Assembly (NCBI RefSeq): GCF_014202945.1
Contig: NZ_JACHHW010000002.1
Coordinates: 62,001 to 126,000 of the forward strand
DNA length: 64,000 nt
Origin: Zhongshania antarctica
GTDB taxonomy: Bacteria > Pseudomonadota > Gammaproteobacteria > Pseudomonadales > Spongiibacteraceae
Direction: 5' to 3'
Shown here piece after piece: positions 46,050 through 56,326 of the stretch. How positions within the stretch are numbered: the stretch's first letter is position 1; each line of letters begins with the position of its first letter. The notes below the pieces were generated by a model. It was not told the DNA's origin, searched no databases, and saw nothing but the letters and a program-made list of their open reading frames with translations. Made by a program: the position numbers and the translations under genes.

Positions 46050-46096
46050 GCCGGATCACATTACCATCATTAATCACTCAACACCGGAGAAGCAAT

Positions 46097-47290
46097 ATGA
46101 TTGCAGCCCCAGAACGTAAAGTCGTCATTGTTGACGCAGCTCGCACGGCAATAGGTAATTTCAATGGGGCACTGTCGGCCGTCCCCGCCCATGTCCTCGG
46201 TGCCACGGTAATAAAAGCGCTGCTTAGCCGCTCCGGTATTAGTGCCGAGCAGATTGACGAAGTGATTTTAGGTCAAGTGCTTACTGCCGGTGCGGGCCAG
46301 AATCCTGCTCGGCAAGCCGTTATTGCCGCTGGCCTTCCAGAAACCTGCCCAGCGATGACAATCAATAAGGTTTGCGGCAGTGGTTTAAAAGCCGTGCACC
46401 TTGCCGCGCAAGCGATTCTCTGCGGCGACGCCGATATCGTGATTGCCGGTGGCCAAGAAAATATGAGCCTATCGCCACATGTCTTGCCTAAATCCCGCGA
46501 CGGCCAAAAAATGGGCAACTGGGTTTTGAAAGACAGCATGATCGAAGACGGTTTGTGGGACGCTTTCAACGATTATCACATGGGCGTTACCGCCGAAAAT
46601 GTCGCTAAAAAATACGATATTAGCCGCGACCAACAAGATCAGTTTGCTGCCGCCTCCCAAGAAAAAGCGCAACAGGCAATCGCCAATAATAAATTTGACG
46701 ACGAGATTGTGGCCGTCGAAATTCCCCAGCGCCGCGGCGACCCTATCCGCTTTACTGCGGATGAATTTCCGCGCAAAGGCACCACCGCTGAATCGCTAAG
46801 CAAGCTGCGTCCAGCATTTGAAAAAGACGGTAGCGTTACCGCCGGCAATGCCTCAGGCCTAAATGATGGCGCTGCGGCGCTACTGATCATGAGCGAGCAA
46901 AAAGCGCAGGAACTCGGACTAAGCCCCCTCGCAACTATTGCTGGTTATGCAAGCGCTGGTGTCGATCCTGCGATTATGGGCACTGGCCCCGTGCCCGCAT
47001 CAAAAAAATGCCTCGCCAAAGCGGGCTGGGCTATTAGCGAGCTGGACCTCGTGGAGTCCAACGAAGCCTTCTCAGCACAATCCTTGGGGGTAAACTGCGA
47101 ACTAGGATGGGATACCAGCATTATTAATGTTAATGGCGGCGCAATCGCGCTAGGTCACCCGATTGGCGCTTCTGGAGCAAGAGTTCTGGTTACCCTGCTC
47201 CATGAAATGAAACGCCGAGACGCCAAGAAAGGCTTGGCGACACTGTGTATTGGTGGCGGCCAAGGCGTAGCCATCGCGATTGAACGCTAA
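46097..47290 (+). CDS. Acetyl-CoA C-acetyltransferase (thiolase)
   Basis: 397 residues. The nucleophile Cys is in [15 protein letters not shown], the His in [14 protein letters not shown], and the second Cys in [13 protein letters not shown]. Subfamily features fit biosynthetic/degradative acetoacetyl-CoA thiolases (AtoB/PhaA type). It completes the ketone-body operon with the two CoA-transferase subunits. A hairpin follows at 47374. Confidence 0.94.
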   Translation: MIAAPERKVVIVDAARTAIGNFNGALSAVPAHVLGATVIKALLSRSGISAEQIDEVILGQVLTAGAGQNPARQAVIAAGLPETCPAMTINKVCGSGLKAVHLAAQAILCGDADIVIAGGQENMSLSPHVLPKSRDGQKMGNWVLKDSMIEDGLWDAFNDYHMGVTAENVAKKYDISRDQQDQFAAASQEKAQQAIANNKFDDEIVAVEIPQRRGDPIRFTADEFPRKGTTAESLSKLRPAFEKDGSVTAGNASGLNDGAAALLIMSEQKAQELGLSPLATIAGYASAGVDPAIMGTGPVPASKKCLAKAGWAISELDLVESNEAFSAQSLGVNCELGWDTSIINVNGGAIALGHPIGASGARVLVTLLHEMKRRDAKKGLATLCIGGGQGVAIAIER

Positions 47291-47373
47291 ATTACAATTT
47301 GGCGTAAGTAAGCACTTCCCGTTTACTCTGAGCCCAAAGCTCAGGTGAAAAGAAGGGCTACACTACGCAGAAA

Positions 47374-47413
47374 ACGTAAATCACCCTTGCCGCTATGGCA
47401 TGGTGATTTACGT
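47374..47413. terminator. Hairpin between convergent genes (bidirectional terminator candidate)
   Basis: ACGTAAATCACC (47374-47385) pairs exactly with GGTGATTTACGT (47402-47413), and an inner TGCC/GGCA (47388-47391 with 47397-47400) extends it. It lies between the thiolase stop and the convergent flavoenzyme pseudogene. There is no strong T-run. Confidence 0.55.
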
Positions 47414-47468
47414 CTAAAATACCGGCAGCAGTTAACATCGCGCCATATTGAATGCTGTCGCTACTTAA

Positions 47469-48548
47469 TTACCCCGAAATAAAATCAGGCCACATACTGG
47501 CAATGTATTCGAGGAATTGTTCGCTCAAGCCTTCTGCCAATAAATGCTCACGGCTCACCGGCGTGCGCTTGGGCATAAAGCTCGCATTATCGCGGAGTAA
47601 ATGCGGATAGTTATGATGCAGCATGGCCGCCCGCCCAAGTAACGCAAAATCCAAGCCCTGCTCAAAGCAGTAGTAAACATCTTCAGGGCTATATACCTTG
47701 CCTGCCGCCCCCAACCGAATTTCGCCGCGATCGAGCTCGCAAAAATACGACAGCAAGCTACGCCCCTGGAAGGCAGCTTCTACGGGCTCTTTGAAAACAT
47801 TCCACGCAGAGATGTCGAGAAAGTCGATTTCTTGCGCAGCAAACAATGCCTTTGCCGTACCCACCGCCTCTTCCAAAAGAATGCCGTGACGCTCGGGTGA
47901 CAGCCGCACCCCAATTAAAAACTCCGCGCCACAACGCTTGCGGATACCGCTAATAATGTCGAACAACACCTTGCTGCGATTCTTCAAAGAACCGCCGTAT
48001 TCATCGGTGCGGCGATTGAACTCTGCACTTAAAAATTGGCAAATAACATAGTTATGGGCCCCGTGGATTTCGATGCCGTCAAATCCCGCTTGCTTGGCGC
48101 GCTCTGCGCCGCGAATGAAGTCTTCAATTAAGCTCTGCACTTCACCATGACTCAGGCCTCTAGCGCCAAATTTCTCCGACGGTGAGGGTGCCACCGGCAT
48201 ATCACCGATCAACTCTCTGGGCGCACGAAACCCCGCGTGATGAAGCTGCACTACGGCAAGACTGCCCTGCGCCTTTATTTTTCCTGCCAATGTCGTCAGC
48301 CCCGGCAAATGCTCGTCACTAAAGATGCCAAGCTAGCCGGGAAAACCCTGCCCCAAGGGATTAACATGAGCAGCAGCCGTCATTGTTAAGCCGAAGCCTC
48401 CCTTGGCGCGCATTACCAGCCAATGAATTTCATGCTTGCTTAGGCGACCGTCCGCCTCGCTTTGAGTGTTCGTTAGCGGCGCCAACACCATCCTATTTGC
48501 CATCGCTTTACCGCAGGGGAAACTCAGTGCTTCAAACGCCTTTGTCAT
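47469..48548 (-). pseudogene. NADH:flavin oxidoreductase (old yellow enzyme family), broken by an in-frame stop
   Basis: The first 71 codons (from the ATG at 48548) encode the family start (LSFPCGKAMANRMVLAPLTNTQS, WLVMRAKGGFGLTMTAAAHVNP), then a TAG at 48335-48333, and the same frame continues (LGIFSDEHLPGLTTLAGKI) to a full-length end at 47469. The rest holds the active-site motifs HGAHNYVICQFLSAEFNRRTDEYGGSL. Total length, about 359 codons, is normal. One CAG-to-TAG change would explain it. The second part could start internally, but it would lack the FMN-binding first strand, so the gene is probably non-functional. Confidence 0.85.
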
Positions 48549-48841
48549 TCAATTCCTTCCTAATACTTAAGCAAAATCACATTATTCAAATACATGTCAG
48601 CAGACGTCTGCATGCGCGGCCACCAAAAACCACATCATACCGACTTACCGTGCCTGCGGGCGATATTCTCACCGCCAAAAAATTTACCTCAGGCGCTATC
48701 GCACACTATACTCAAAATAACGCAGGTCATCCCGCCAAGGGAGGCCCTATAGACGTCGAGAATGAAAGCTTGCGGCTCTACGCCACAACGAGTCTACTTC
48801 GCCCACGACGGTAAAATTCAAGAGAAAAGAGTAGTGCGTTA

Positions 48842-49855
48842 ATGATATGGCTTACCCATCACACACTTGCCCGACGATTAATATCAATTTCCCTCGTCTT
48901 CTCTCTAGCGGCAATCCTCCTGGGCTTGGCACCGCTTTGGCTGCCGCTCTTTTGGGCATTAGGGCTCATGCTAAAAGCAGCCCATTCAAGCTTGCGCTGC
49001 CTTAGCTTTATTTGTCTATTCCTGCTTTGTGAAATAGTGGGGGTTTTAACTAGTGGGTGGCTATGGTTGCTACACGTGGTACTGCGCACGCCTCGACAGG
49101 CCTACCTACACGCGAATAGCACACTGCAATTTTGGTGGGCAGACACACTGCGCCGCGGTGCTGAAAAATTATTTCGACTGAATTTTGTTATTGAGAGTGA
49201 AAATGCCCTCGCGGGGCCTGCGGCTATTGTACTGCCTCGCCACACCAGCATTGGTGACACCATACTACCCGTCTCGTTTTATGCCAAAGCAAAGCAGCTA
49301 AGAGTGAGCTACGTGTTGAAGCGGGAGCTATTGCTAGACCCCTGTTTAGATATTGTCGGTAACCGCCTAGCCAATGTCTTTCTAAATCGCGTGGCCGAAG
49401 ATATGGGGCCAGAGCTCGCTGAACTAGAAGCCCTCGCTGCCAGCGCCACCGACCAAGACAGCTTGGTTATTTATATGGAGGGCACTCGGTTTTCCAGCAC
49501 AAAACGGCGCCGCGTTTTAAAATTGCTTGCTGACAAGGGCGATGACGAGGCACTGCATCGCGCGGAGGCCTGGCCTAACTTACTCCCCATAAGGCCAGCT
49601 GGCGCCCTGGCTTTAATGAAGGGCGCCCCAGACAAAGATCTTTTGTTTTTGGCTCACAGCGGGTTTGAGGGCTCGGCAAATTTCGCCAATCTTTTTAATG
49701 GCAGCTGGATGAACACCACTGTGCACCTGCGTTTTTGGCGAATTAAGGCAGCAGATATCCCCGCCGCCGAGCATGACCGCAGAGCATTGCTATTTAGTCA
49801 GTGGGATTTAATGCAGCAAGCCGTCGCAGAAATGCTTGCCGCAGAAAGTGATTAA
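48842..49855 (+). CDS. Acyltransferase of the PlsC/LPLAT type
   Basis: 337 residues. Two N-terminal helices are followed by the acyltransferase HxxxxD motif (LPRHTSIGDT) and the substrate-site EGTRFS. This family acylates lysophospholipids or related lipids at the membrane; the particular substrate is uncertain. The ATG at 48842 is the first of the frame, after AAAGAG. The 290 bases upstream of it, back to the flavoenzyme pseudogene, contain no convincing gene. Confidence 0.85.
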   Translation: MIWLTHHTLARRLISISLVFSLAAILLGLAPLWLPLFWALGLMLKAAHSSLRCLSFICLFLLCEIVGVLTSGWLWLLHVVLRTPRQAYLHANSTLQFWWADTLRRGAEKLFRLNFVIESENALAGPAAIVLPRHTSIGDTILPVSFYAKAKQLRVSYVLKRELLLDPCLDIVGNRLANVFLNRVAEDMGPELAELEALAASATDQDSLVIYMEGTRFSSTKRRRVLKLLADKGDDEALHRAEAWPNLLPIRPAGALALMKGAPDKDLLFLAHSGFEGSANFANLFNGSWMNTTVHLRFWRIKAADIPAAEHDRRALLFSQWDLMQQAVAEMLAAESD

Positions 49856-49892
49856 CAGGCGATAGCGCCGCCAAGAAGTCCGCTCGAGAAAA

Positions 49893-50588
49893 CTAGCTGA
49901 CCTTAGAAAACAACAAGTCCCATACCCCGTGACCCAATTGTTCACCCCGTTTTTCAAACTTGGTACTAGGGCGAAAATCAGGTTTAGGCGAATACTGCTG
50001 GGGGCCGGCGTCGTTTTGATAGCCTTGCGCAGCACTCATCACCGCCATCATATGCTCAGCATAGTTTTCCCAGTCAGTAGCGAGGTGAAGTACACCACCC
50101 ATGTCTAATTTACTGCGCAACACCTGTACAAACTCAGCTTGAATTAAGCGTCGCTTTTGGTGACGCGCTTTATGCCAAGGATCCGGAAAATAAACTTGAA
50201 TACGGCTGAGGCTATTGTCGGGAATACAGTGGGCGAGCACTTCAACCGCGTCATCGCAGTAAGCCCGCAAATTCACCAGCCCCGCTTGATCACTCAGGTA
50301 CATTAGGCGACCAACACCAGGGGTATGCACCTCAATACCTACAAAGTTCAGCTCAGGCGCTTGGATTGCCATTTCGGCGAGGGAATCGCCCATACCAAAG
50401 CCAATCTCAAGCACCGTCGGTGCCTGACGACCAAATACCTCGGCAAAGTCCACGGGGCCGTTAGCGCGCTTTAAACCCAGCGTTTTAAAATTGATATCGT
50501 AGGCGCGTTTTTGACCGTCGGTCATCCGACCAGTGCGCAGTACAAAGCTTTTTATCCGACGACGCATCGGAGCCGCTTGTTCAGTCAT
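49893..50588 (-). CDS. trmB: tRNA (guanine-46-N7)-methyltransferase TrmB
   Basis: About 231 residues. The start overlaps the stop of the upstream gene (TAATG at 50586-50590), giving [25 protein letters not shown]-binding motif [28 protein letters not shown], and the catalytic segment [19 protein letters not shown] are diagnostic. It adds the m7G of the variable loop in tRNA. Confidence 0.94.
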   Translation of the reverse strand: MTEQAAPMRRRIKSFVLRTGRMTDGQKRAYDINFKTLGLKRANGPVDFAEVFGRQAPTVLEIGFGMGDSLAEMAIQAPELNFVGIEVHTPGVGRLMYLSDQAGLVNLRAYCDDAVEVLAHCIPDNSLSRIQVYFPDPWHKARHQKRRLIQAEFVQVLRSKLDMGGVLHLATDWENYAEHMMAVMSAAQGYQNDAGPQQYSPKPDFRPSTKFEKRGEQLGHGVWDLLFSKVS

Positions 50589-50962
50589 TACATTGTTTTC
50601 CACGCTGAATAGGCCAAGCAGGCCCACGCTATTAAGAACATCAGACCACCAATGGGGGTTATGGCGCCAAGAATTTTAATTTCGGTGATCGCCAGCGCGT
50701 AGAGGCTACCGCTGAATACCAGCACACCGAGAAAGAACAAAACCGCCGCAATTCTCAGCGATAGGTGTTGCACACCACTGTGCATGAGCAAACCCACCAC
50801 TAGCAGCGCCAAGCAATGATAGAAGTGGTATTGCACAGCGGTTTGATAGACTGCCATCATCTCAGCAGACAAACTTGCCTTAAGACCGTGGGCACCAAAG
50901 GCACCCAAAGCGACCGCGAAGAAGCCGAGTATTGCCGCCATAAAAAGCGCTAACGAAGCCAT
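50588..50962 (-). CDS. DUF423 family membrane protein
   Basis: About 124 residues with four helices; [15 protein letters not shown] and the [15 protein letters not shown] stretch match DUF423 (YgdD-like). The function is unknown. The ATG at 50962 is taken, after CAGGACGG; a longer frame back to 51028 adds a hydrophilic leader. It is translationally coupled to trmB. Confidence 0.85.
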   Translation of the reverse strand: MASLALFMAAILGFFAVALGAFGAHGLKASLSAEMMAVYQTAVQYHFYHCLALLVVGLLMHSGVQHLSLRIAAVLFFLGVLVFSGSLYALAITEIKILGAITPIGGLMFLIAWACLAYSAWKTM

Positions 50963-51105
50963 AGTGCCGTCCTGCCTGCATTTAAAGGCGCTATTGTACG
51001 GATGTAGACCGCGTTTCAAAAGCGTCATAGCTGGGCAAGGACTGAAACTGGCCGTAAATTAGGGCAAAAAACCGGAATTAATAAGAAATTAACACTGAAA
51101 TACGA

Positions 51106-51130
51106 AAAAGCCCCGCTCTGCGGGGCTTTT
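51106..51130 (-). terminator. Rho-independent terminator of rpoH
   Basis: AAAAGCCCCG (51106-51115) pairs with CGGGGCTTTT (51121-51130) around a five-base loop; on the minus strand the U-tract follows the stem. It lies 28 bases past the rpoH stop. The A/T flanks on both sides allow action in the other direction too. Confidence 0.9.
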
Positions 51131-51158
51131 AACGGTTTCGATACGGCAGTTATAGCGT

Positions 51159-52007
51159 TTAGGCATCCATCACCGCGCGTAGCTTTTTCATCGCCGCCTG
51201 TTCAAGCTGACGAATACGCTCAGCAGAGACACTGTAGCGAGCCGCCAAGTCATGCAAGGTAGCCTTATTGTCCGTCAGCCAGCGACTTTGAAGGATGTCG
51301 CGACTGCGCTCATCTAGGTCAGCCAAGGCTACACTCAGGTGCTGGTGATTGCTCTCTTCCTGATTGTCAGACTCTAATAACAGAGCCGGGTCAGCACTGC
51401 GATCTTCTAAATAATGCACGGGAGCAACCGGGCCACGCTCATCGTCGGTATCGGCGTCGAAACCAACATCAACTGAGCTTAGGCGACCTTCCATGCGGCG
51501 CACCTCTGCCACATCCACACCCAAGTCAGCGGCAACGGCGTTAACTTCGTCGTTACTGAGCCAAGAGAGCTCTTTCTTAGCACGACGCAGATTAAAGAAC
51601 AGTTTGCGCTGAGCCTTGGTCGTGGCAATTTTAACAATGCGCCAGTTACGCAGCACGTATTCGTGAATTTCAGCTTTGATCCAATGCACGGCAAACGACA
51701 CTAAGCGCACACCTTTTTCGGGGTCAAAGCGCTTAACGGCCTTCATGAGGCCAACATTACCCTCTTGAATCAGGTCCGCCTGAGGCAAACCGTAGCCGTT
51801 ATAACTTTTAGCAATATGGACTACAAAGCGCAGATGGGACATAACCAACTGGCGGGCAGCTTCAACACTTTCATGGTAGAAGAGATCTTCGGCTAATTCA
51901 CGTTCGCGTTCGGCGCTGAGCACCGGAATACGACCAACCGACTGAATATATGCAGAGAGATCGCCACCCGGTACAAGCTGTTGTATCGGCTGTAGATGGG
52001 TGCTCAT
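51159..52007 (-). CDS. rpoH: RNA polymerase heat-shock sigma factor RpoH (sigma-32)
   Basis: 282 residues. Region 2 reads [43 protein letters not shown], followed by the RpoH box ([17 protein letters not shown]) which separates it from other sigma factors. Region 4 with helix-turn-helix ([27 protein letters not shown]) ends it. It sits 237 bases from ftsX on the same strand, the common gammaproteobacterial order ftsY-ftsE-ftsX-rpoH. Confidence 0.97.
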   Translation of the reverse strand: MSTHLQPIQQLVPGGDLSAYIQSVGRIPVLSAERERELAEDLFYHESVEAARQLVMSHLRFVVHIAKSYNGYGLPQADLIQEGNVGLMKAVKRFDPEKGVRLVSFAVHWIKAEIHEYVLRNWRIVKIATTKAQRKLFFNLRRAKKELSWLSNDEVNAVAADLGVDVAEVRRMEGRLSSVDVGFDADTDDERGPVAPVHYLEDRSADPALLLESDNQEESNHQHLSVALADLDERSRDILQSRWLTDNKATLHDLAARYSVSAERIRQLEQAAMKKLRAVMDA

Positions 52008-52244
52008 TGCACTCCTCCTAAATACTTGGATAAAAAAACACTGGTGCTTATTAGAGTCCCAAACTAATCAAAGTTCAAGTCCCTGCGCTCAAAAGCTGAT
52101 GATACGCAGGATAGCGCCCTAATTTTCACCAATACTAAGCCACCTAGTTCTTCACCACCTGCCATTGAAGTTGCTGCTAATCCAAGCCCGGTAAATGATG
52201 AGTTCCGCACTACATGCCATAACATGACTTACTAAAGTAAACAC

Positions 52245-53267
52245 TTATTGCGGTTCGATCGCCCGCAATTCTCGCCCAACCACCAGCCAGGCCCCCAGCA
52301 ATCCTAGGCTTCCAGCAAACAGCCATAACAATAAACTGTCGAGCACGCCCAAACCTAATAGCTGAAAATCACTTTGATACGACACCGACAATTCGGCAAT
52401 TGGCGCCCGCAGCCATAACAGGCCACTTTGCACCAAGACCCACGCCGCCAGTCCGCCACTCAATCCATACCAAAAACCGGTGTACAGAAAGGGCCGACGT
52501 ACAAAGGCATTGGTGCCGCCAACTAATTTTACGACCAAGATCTCACTGCGCCGACTTTCTATGGCTAATTTAATGGTATTGCCAATAATCAGCAATACAC
52601 CTACCGCGAGCATCCCCGCCAGCGCGAGCGTTAGCCGACGCCCCAACTCGGTAATTTGATTTAAGCGCTGCAGCCACGCCATATCGAGCTTAGCGAGTTC
52701 AACTTCAGGCAACTTTGCCAAAGCTGCCTGAAGCTCAGTTACCGCAACCGCCGAGATATTGGCCTCGCGAGGAGTTACCACAACCAAGCCCGGCAGCGGG
52801 TTGCTGTCTAGTTGGTCAAGTACATCGCCAAAACCTGAACTGGCGCGAAATTCAACTAACGCGGCCTCCGGCGAGATATATTCGGCGCTCTGCACCCCGT
52901 CGCGGGTGGCAATGCTACGCCGCAGGTTTTCGGCCTGACTCGCTGTAACATTGGGCTTTAAAAACAAAGAGATGCGGGCAGCACCCTCCCAGCCACTGCT
53001 CACCGCCTCGATATTATTCAAACCAATATACAGGCTCGTCGGCAGCGCAAGTGCAATGGCAATGACCAAGCTGGTTAATAAGCTTGCCGCCGGACGACGT
53101 AATAGGCGCTGCAAGCTGTCCAGCGCAACTTGGCGATGATGGCTGCGGTAGCTGGCAAGACGATCACGCAAGCCGGTTTTGTGACGGCGCGCGCCCTTAA
53201 CGTCTTTGCGGGCGGCGGGCGACTGCAATTGCCCCAAGCGCCGCTTATTAAGCTTATTCTGGGCCAT
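52245..53267 (-). CDS. ftsX: Cell division ABC transporter permease-like protein FtsX
   Basis: About 340 residues. A basic N-terminus, one helix (SLVIAIALALPTSLYIGL), a periplasmic domain of about 130 residues, then three helices in the C-terminal half. It forms a complex with FtsE that regulates peptidoglycan hydrolases at the septum. The ATG at 53267, behind GGAGGGG, overlaps the end of ftsE by 14 bases; an upstream frame back to 53336 is inside ftsE. Confidence 0.95.
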   Translation of the reverse strand: MAQNKLNKRRLGQLQSPAARKDVKGARRHKTGLRDRLASYRSHHRQVALDSLQRLLRRPAASLLTSLVIAIALALPTSLYIGLNNIEAVSSGWEGAARISLFLKPNVTASQAENLRRSIATRDGVQSAEYISPEAALVEFRASSGFGDVLDQLDSNPLPGLVVVTPREANISAVAVTELQAALAKLPEVELAKLDMAWLQRLNQITELGRRLTLALAGMLAVGVLLIIGNTIKLAIESRRSEILVVKLVGGTNAFVRRPFLYTGFWYGLSGGLAAWVLVQSGLLWLRAPIAELSVSYQSDFQLLGLGVLDSLLLWLFAGSLGLLGAWLVVGRELRAIEPQ

Positions 53268-53934
53268 TATCGGCCCCTCCTGCGGTAACGAGACGACCAT
53301 TGCGCAGCGTGAGTAAGCGATAAGGCATTCGGGCAATCAACGCCAGGTCGTGGCTTGCAATTAATACCGTGACACCAACCTGCTTAAACTGCTCAAACAA
53401 ATGCATAATTTCAGCTGAGAGCTGGGGATCAAGGTTACCGGTGGGCTCATCGGCCAGCAATAAGGCCGGTTTATTCACAACCGCCCGAGCAATACCCACC
53501 CGCTGCTGCTCGCCACCAGACAAGGTAACAGGATTTTTACGCTCTTTGTCGAGCAGGCCCACCTTGTCCAGCGCGGCGCGAACACGGCGGCCCACGTCAC
53601 GATGGCCGTAGCCAGCAATAATCAGTGGTAACGCAACATTGTCGTATACGCTGCGATCAAATAATAATTGGTGGTTTTGGAATACCACGCCCACTTCCCG
53701 CCGCACTTCCGGAATATGACGCACCGCCAATTTTGATAAATTACGCCCGCCAACAATAACTTGTCCGGTGCTGGCGCGCTCCATCACCATAATTAGCTTC
53801 AGCAGAGTGCTTTTTCCGGCGCCACTATGGCCGGTTAAAAACCGCATTTCGCCACGGGGAATATGAAAACTAACATCGGTGAGTGCCTCATGACCGCCTT
53901 CGTAGCGTTTGCTGACTTGATCAAATTGAATCAT
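53254..53934 (-). CDS. ftsE: Cell division ATP-binding protein FtsE
   Basis: 226 residues of the ABC ATPase family. Walker A is GHSGAGKST, the signature is LSGGEQQRVGIARA and Walker B is LLLADEPTGNL. It starts four bases inside the end of ftsY (ATGA-type overlap) and is coupled to ftsX. Confidence 0.96.
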   Translation of the reverse strand: MIQFDQVSKRYEGGHEALTDVSFHIPRGEMRFLTGHSGAGKSTLLKLIMVMERASTGQVIVGGRNLSKLAVRHIPEVRREVGVVFQNHQLLFDRSVYDNVALPLIIAGYGHRDVGRRVRAALDKVGLLDKERKNPVTLSGGEQQRVGIARAVVNKPALLLADEPTGNLDPQLSAEIMHLFEQFKQVGVTVLIASHDLALIARMPYRLLTLRNGRLVTAGGADNGPE

Positions 53935-55049
53935 TGCTGTTTTTGTGTCCAGCCAAATAAGGCGCCAACAAACTCTGAGGCGCGGAAGGGACGCAGGTCT
54001 AAAATACCTTCGCCTACCCCAATAAAGCGAATAGGTATGCCCAGCTGCTTGCTGATCGCAAACACAATACCGCCCTTGGCAGTACCGTCGAGCTTGGTCA
54101 AGGTCAGGCCGGTCACCCCGACTGCCTCCTGAAAATGCTTAGCTTGCGCTAAGGCATTTTGACCAGTTCCCGCATCTAGCACGAGCATGACTTCATGAGG
54201 CGCATCGGGATCGAGCTTCTTCAGCACACGCACCACCTTTTTCAGCTCCTCCATCAAATTGTCTTTATTGTGCAAACGGCCGGCGGTGTCCGCAATCAAA
54301 ATATCGACTTTGCGCGACTTGGCAGCTTGCAGCGCATCGAATAACACCGAGGCGCTATCAGCGCCAGTGTGCTGGGCAATCACCGGCACCTCATTGCGCT
54401 CGCCCCACACCTGCAGTTGCTCTACTGCTGCCGCGCGGAAGGTATCTCCGGCCGCCAACATTACCGATCGACCACCGGCTTGAAATTGCTTGGCCAACTT
54501 ACCAATCGTAGTGGTTTTACCCACACCGTTAACGCCAACCATAAGAATCACGTAAGGACCGGGGCCCTCGGGGATCACCAGTTCTTCCTCTGCCGCCGCC
54601 AGCAAGGTACTCAATTCTTCCTGCAGGGCAACGTAGAGCGTTTCAGGGTTATCCAATTCTTTACGAGAGACCCGCCGAGTAAGATTGCCAATAATCTCTT
54701 GGGTGGCATCCACGCCAACATCGGCCATAAGCAGATGGGTTTCAATCTCTTCGAGGAGTTCGTCGTCGATCTCTTTACGACCGAGGAAAAGATTGGCCAT
54801 GCCCTCGCCTAACTGGGCGCCGGTCTTACTCAGTCCTTCGCGGAAACGCACCAGCAGTGAGGCCTGCTCTTCTGGCGTTAATTCTAGGTGTTGCCAAGGC
54901 GCGATTTCTTTATCGTCGATAAAGCCTTCCGCCGCCGCCAGCGCCGCTTGATCTTCTGCTGAGCCAACAAAAGACTCCTTAAAACGGGCGAATAAGCCCT
55001 TCTTGACTACGTCGGCGTCGGTCTCGGGCAGCTTTGAATTCTCTGTCAT
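53931..55049 (-). CDS. ftsY: Signal recognition particle receptor FtsY
   Basis: 372 residues. A short acidic A-domain is followed by the N and G domains. The GTPase motifs are GVNGVGKTTTIGKLA, DTAGRLHNKDNLM and TKLDGTAKGG. It docks the SRP-ribosome complex at the membrane. It is the first gene of ftsYEX, divergent from rsmD. Confidence 0.96.
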   Translation of the reverse strand: MTENSKLPETDADVVKKGLFARFKESFVGSAEDQAALAAAEGFIDDKEIAPWQHLELTPEEQASLLVRFREGLSKTGAQLGEGMANLFLGRKEIDDELLEEIETHLLMADVGVDATQEIIGNLTRRVSRKELDNPETLYVALQEELSTLLAAAEEELVIPEGPGPYVILMVGVNGVGKTTTIGKLAKQFQAGGRSVMLAAGDTFRAAAVEQLQVWGERNEVPVIAQHTGADSASVLFDALQAAKSRKVDILIADTAGRLHNKDNLMEELKKVVRVLKKLDPDAPHEVMLVLDAGTGQNALAQAKHFQEAVGVTGLTLTKLDGTAKGGIVFAISKQLGIPIRFIGVGEGILDLRPFRASEFVGALFGWTQKQQ

Positions 55050-55136
55050 GCGAGTATTTATATTCCGGGTAAGGTTTACTGTGTAAATAAAAGCCGTATC
55101 CTACCATTTCTCTGAGTAACTGGCACCGGAAACACC

Positions 55137-55754
55137 ATGCCCAAAACCCCTCGCAATTCAGGCCCCCAAACGACCACAAGCACCCGCCAACAAGGCAGCC
55201 TGAGAATCATCGGTGGCCAGTGGCGCAGCCGCAAGCTCGATTTTGAGGGCGCCGCTGGTCTGCGGCCGACCAGTGATCGTATACGCGAAACCCTGTTTAA
55301 CTGGCTCAACCCCACTATTCACGGCGCCCGTTGCCTCGATTTATTTGCCGGCTCTGGGGCCTTGGGCCTGGAAGCGCTGTCGCGCTATGCCGCGCACTGC
55401 GATTTTGTCGACACCGACCGCAATAGCTGCCAGCAAATTCGCCAGCAGCTAGAGAATTTGCGCTGCCCCCACGCGACCGTGCACAGCAAAGAGGCCTTAG
55501 CGTTCCTGAATAAGAGCGCGCAAAGCTACAACATCATTTTCCTAGATCCGCCATTTCACTTGGATTTGCTCGCCCCCGTTATCGGCGCCTTAGCTAGTCA
55601 TGCCCTTAAGCCCCACACCCAGATTTACATAGAAACCGCCAGCGACGAGGCACTACCCGCGCTACCCGCCAATTGGCAGATCGACAAAGAGAAAAAGGCA
55701 GGGCAGGTGGTTTACCGACTGATATCGGTTATGGAAGAACCGCCACTAGCTTGA
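55137..55754 (+). CDS. rsmD: 16S rRNA (guanine-966-N2)-methyltransferase RsmD
   Basis: 205 residues. The start segment LRIIGGQWRSRKLDF, then RPTSDRIRETLFNWL, SAM loop CLDLFAGSGALGLEALS and active-site motif IIFLDPPFH are all characteristic. The arrangement divergent from ftsY is the normal one in gammaproteobacteria. Confidence 0.95.
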   Translation: MPKTPRNSGPQTTTSTRQQGSLRIIGGQWRSRKLDFEGAAGLRPTSDRIRETLFNWLNPTIHGARCLDLFAGSGALGLEALSRYAAHCDFVDTDRNSCQQIRQQLENLRCPHATVHSKEALAFLNKSAQSYNIIFLDPPFHLDLLAPVIGALASHALKPHTQIYIETASDEALPALPANWQIDKEKKAGQVVYRLISVMEEPPLA

Positions 55755-55818
55755 CGCGCTGGCAAAGCAAGTCGAGAATAGCCGAACTACCCCTACGCAT
55801 TTGGCTGTAGCTACCTAG

Positions 55819-56199
55819 ATGACACATAGGCGAACCAAGCATATTCAAATTATTTTGCTGTTACTGAGCTTACTGGCTCAGTCCTTTGCCTATGCCTATG
55901 CACCCTGCCCAGAACCGATGGATATGACTTCATCGTCTGCGCTAATGATGCCTGCCGATCACCGCAGCATGAACATGGTCCACGCCACGACAACACAAAC
56001 ACTAAGCGATACCAGTCACAACTGCTGCGACACCCAGCAAAGCGACTGCCCGAAAAGTAGCTGCGCCACCGCTGCACTACTGACTAACAGCAATGTAATT
56101 GGCATTCATTCAACATCTCTGACTCACGCCCAATTTAGCCTCCGGCACCCAAAACCCGCCCCACGCCCCAGCCTGTACCGCCCGCCCATATACAGCTAA
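55819..56199 (+). CDS. Small exported Cys/Met/His-rich protein
   Basis: 126 residues. A signal peptide (IQIILLLLSLLAQSFAYAYA) is followed by a short region with many metal-type residues: MDMTSS, MMPADHRSMNMVHA, HNCCDTQQSDCPKSSC. No named family is recognised. The metal-binding look and the place at the head of the efflux operon suggest a periplasmic copper or silver binding role. It is separated from the next gene by 127 bases, which may hold a promoter. Confidence 0.7.
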   Translation: MTHRRTKHIQIILLLLSLLAQSFAYAYAPCPEPMDMTSSSALMMPADHRSMNMVHATTTQTLSDTSHNCCDTQQSDCPKSSCATAALLTNSNVIGIHSTSLTHAQFSLRHPKPAPRPSLYRPPIYS

Positions 56200-56326
56200 C
56201 ACAGGACACTTGCGCCTATTTGTTGCGCTAACTTCTGTTAATCGACCAAGAGCACGGCAGCATCAACGCGTCTATATACCCGCCTTGGTTTATTGATTTA
56301 AAAGCTATGTTTATCGCGGAGCGATC

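Noticed and set aside
48333-48335. The TAG in the flavoenzyme gene as a recoded (pyrrolysine) codon
   Set aside because: No pyrrolysine machinery is expected in this group, the family has no such residue there, and a simple CAG change explains it.
48383-48814. 143-codon plus-strand frame between the flavoenzyme pseudogene and the acyltransferase
   Set aside because: It mostly runs antisense over the flavoenzyme gene and matches no family; no ribosome site.
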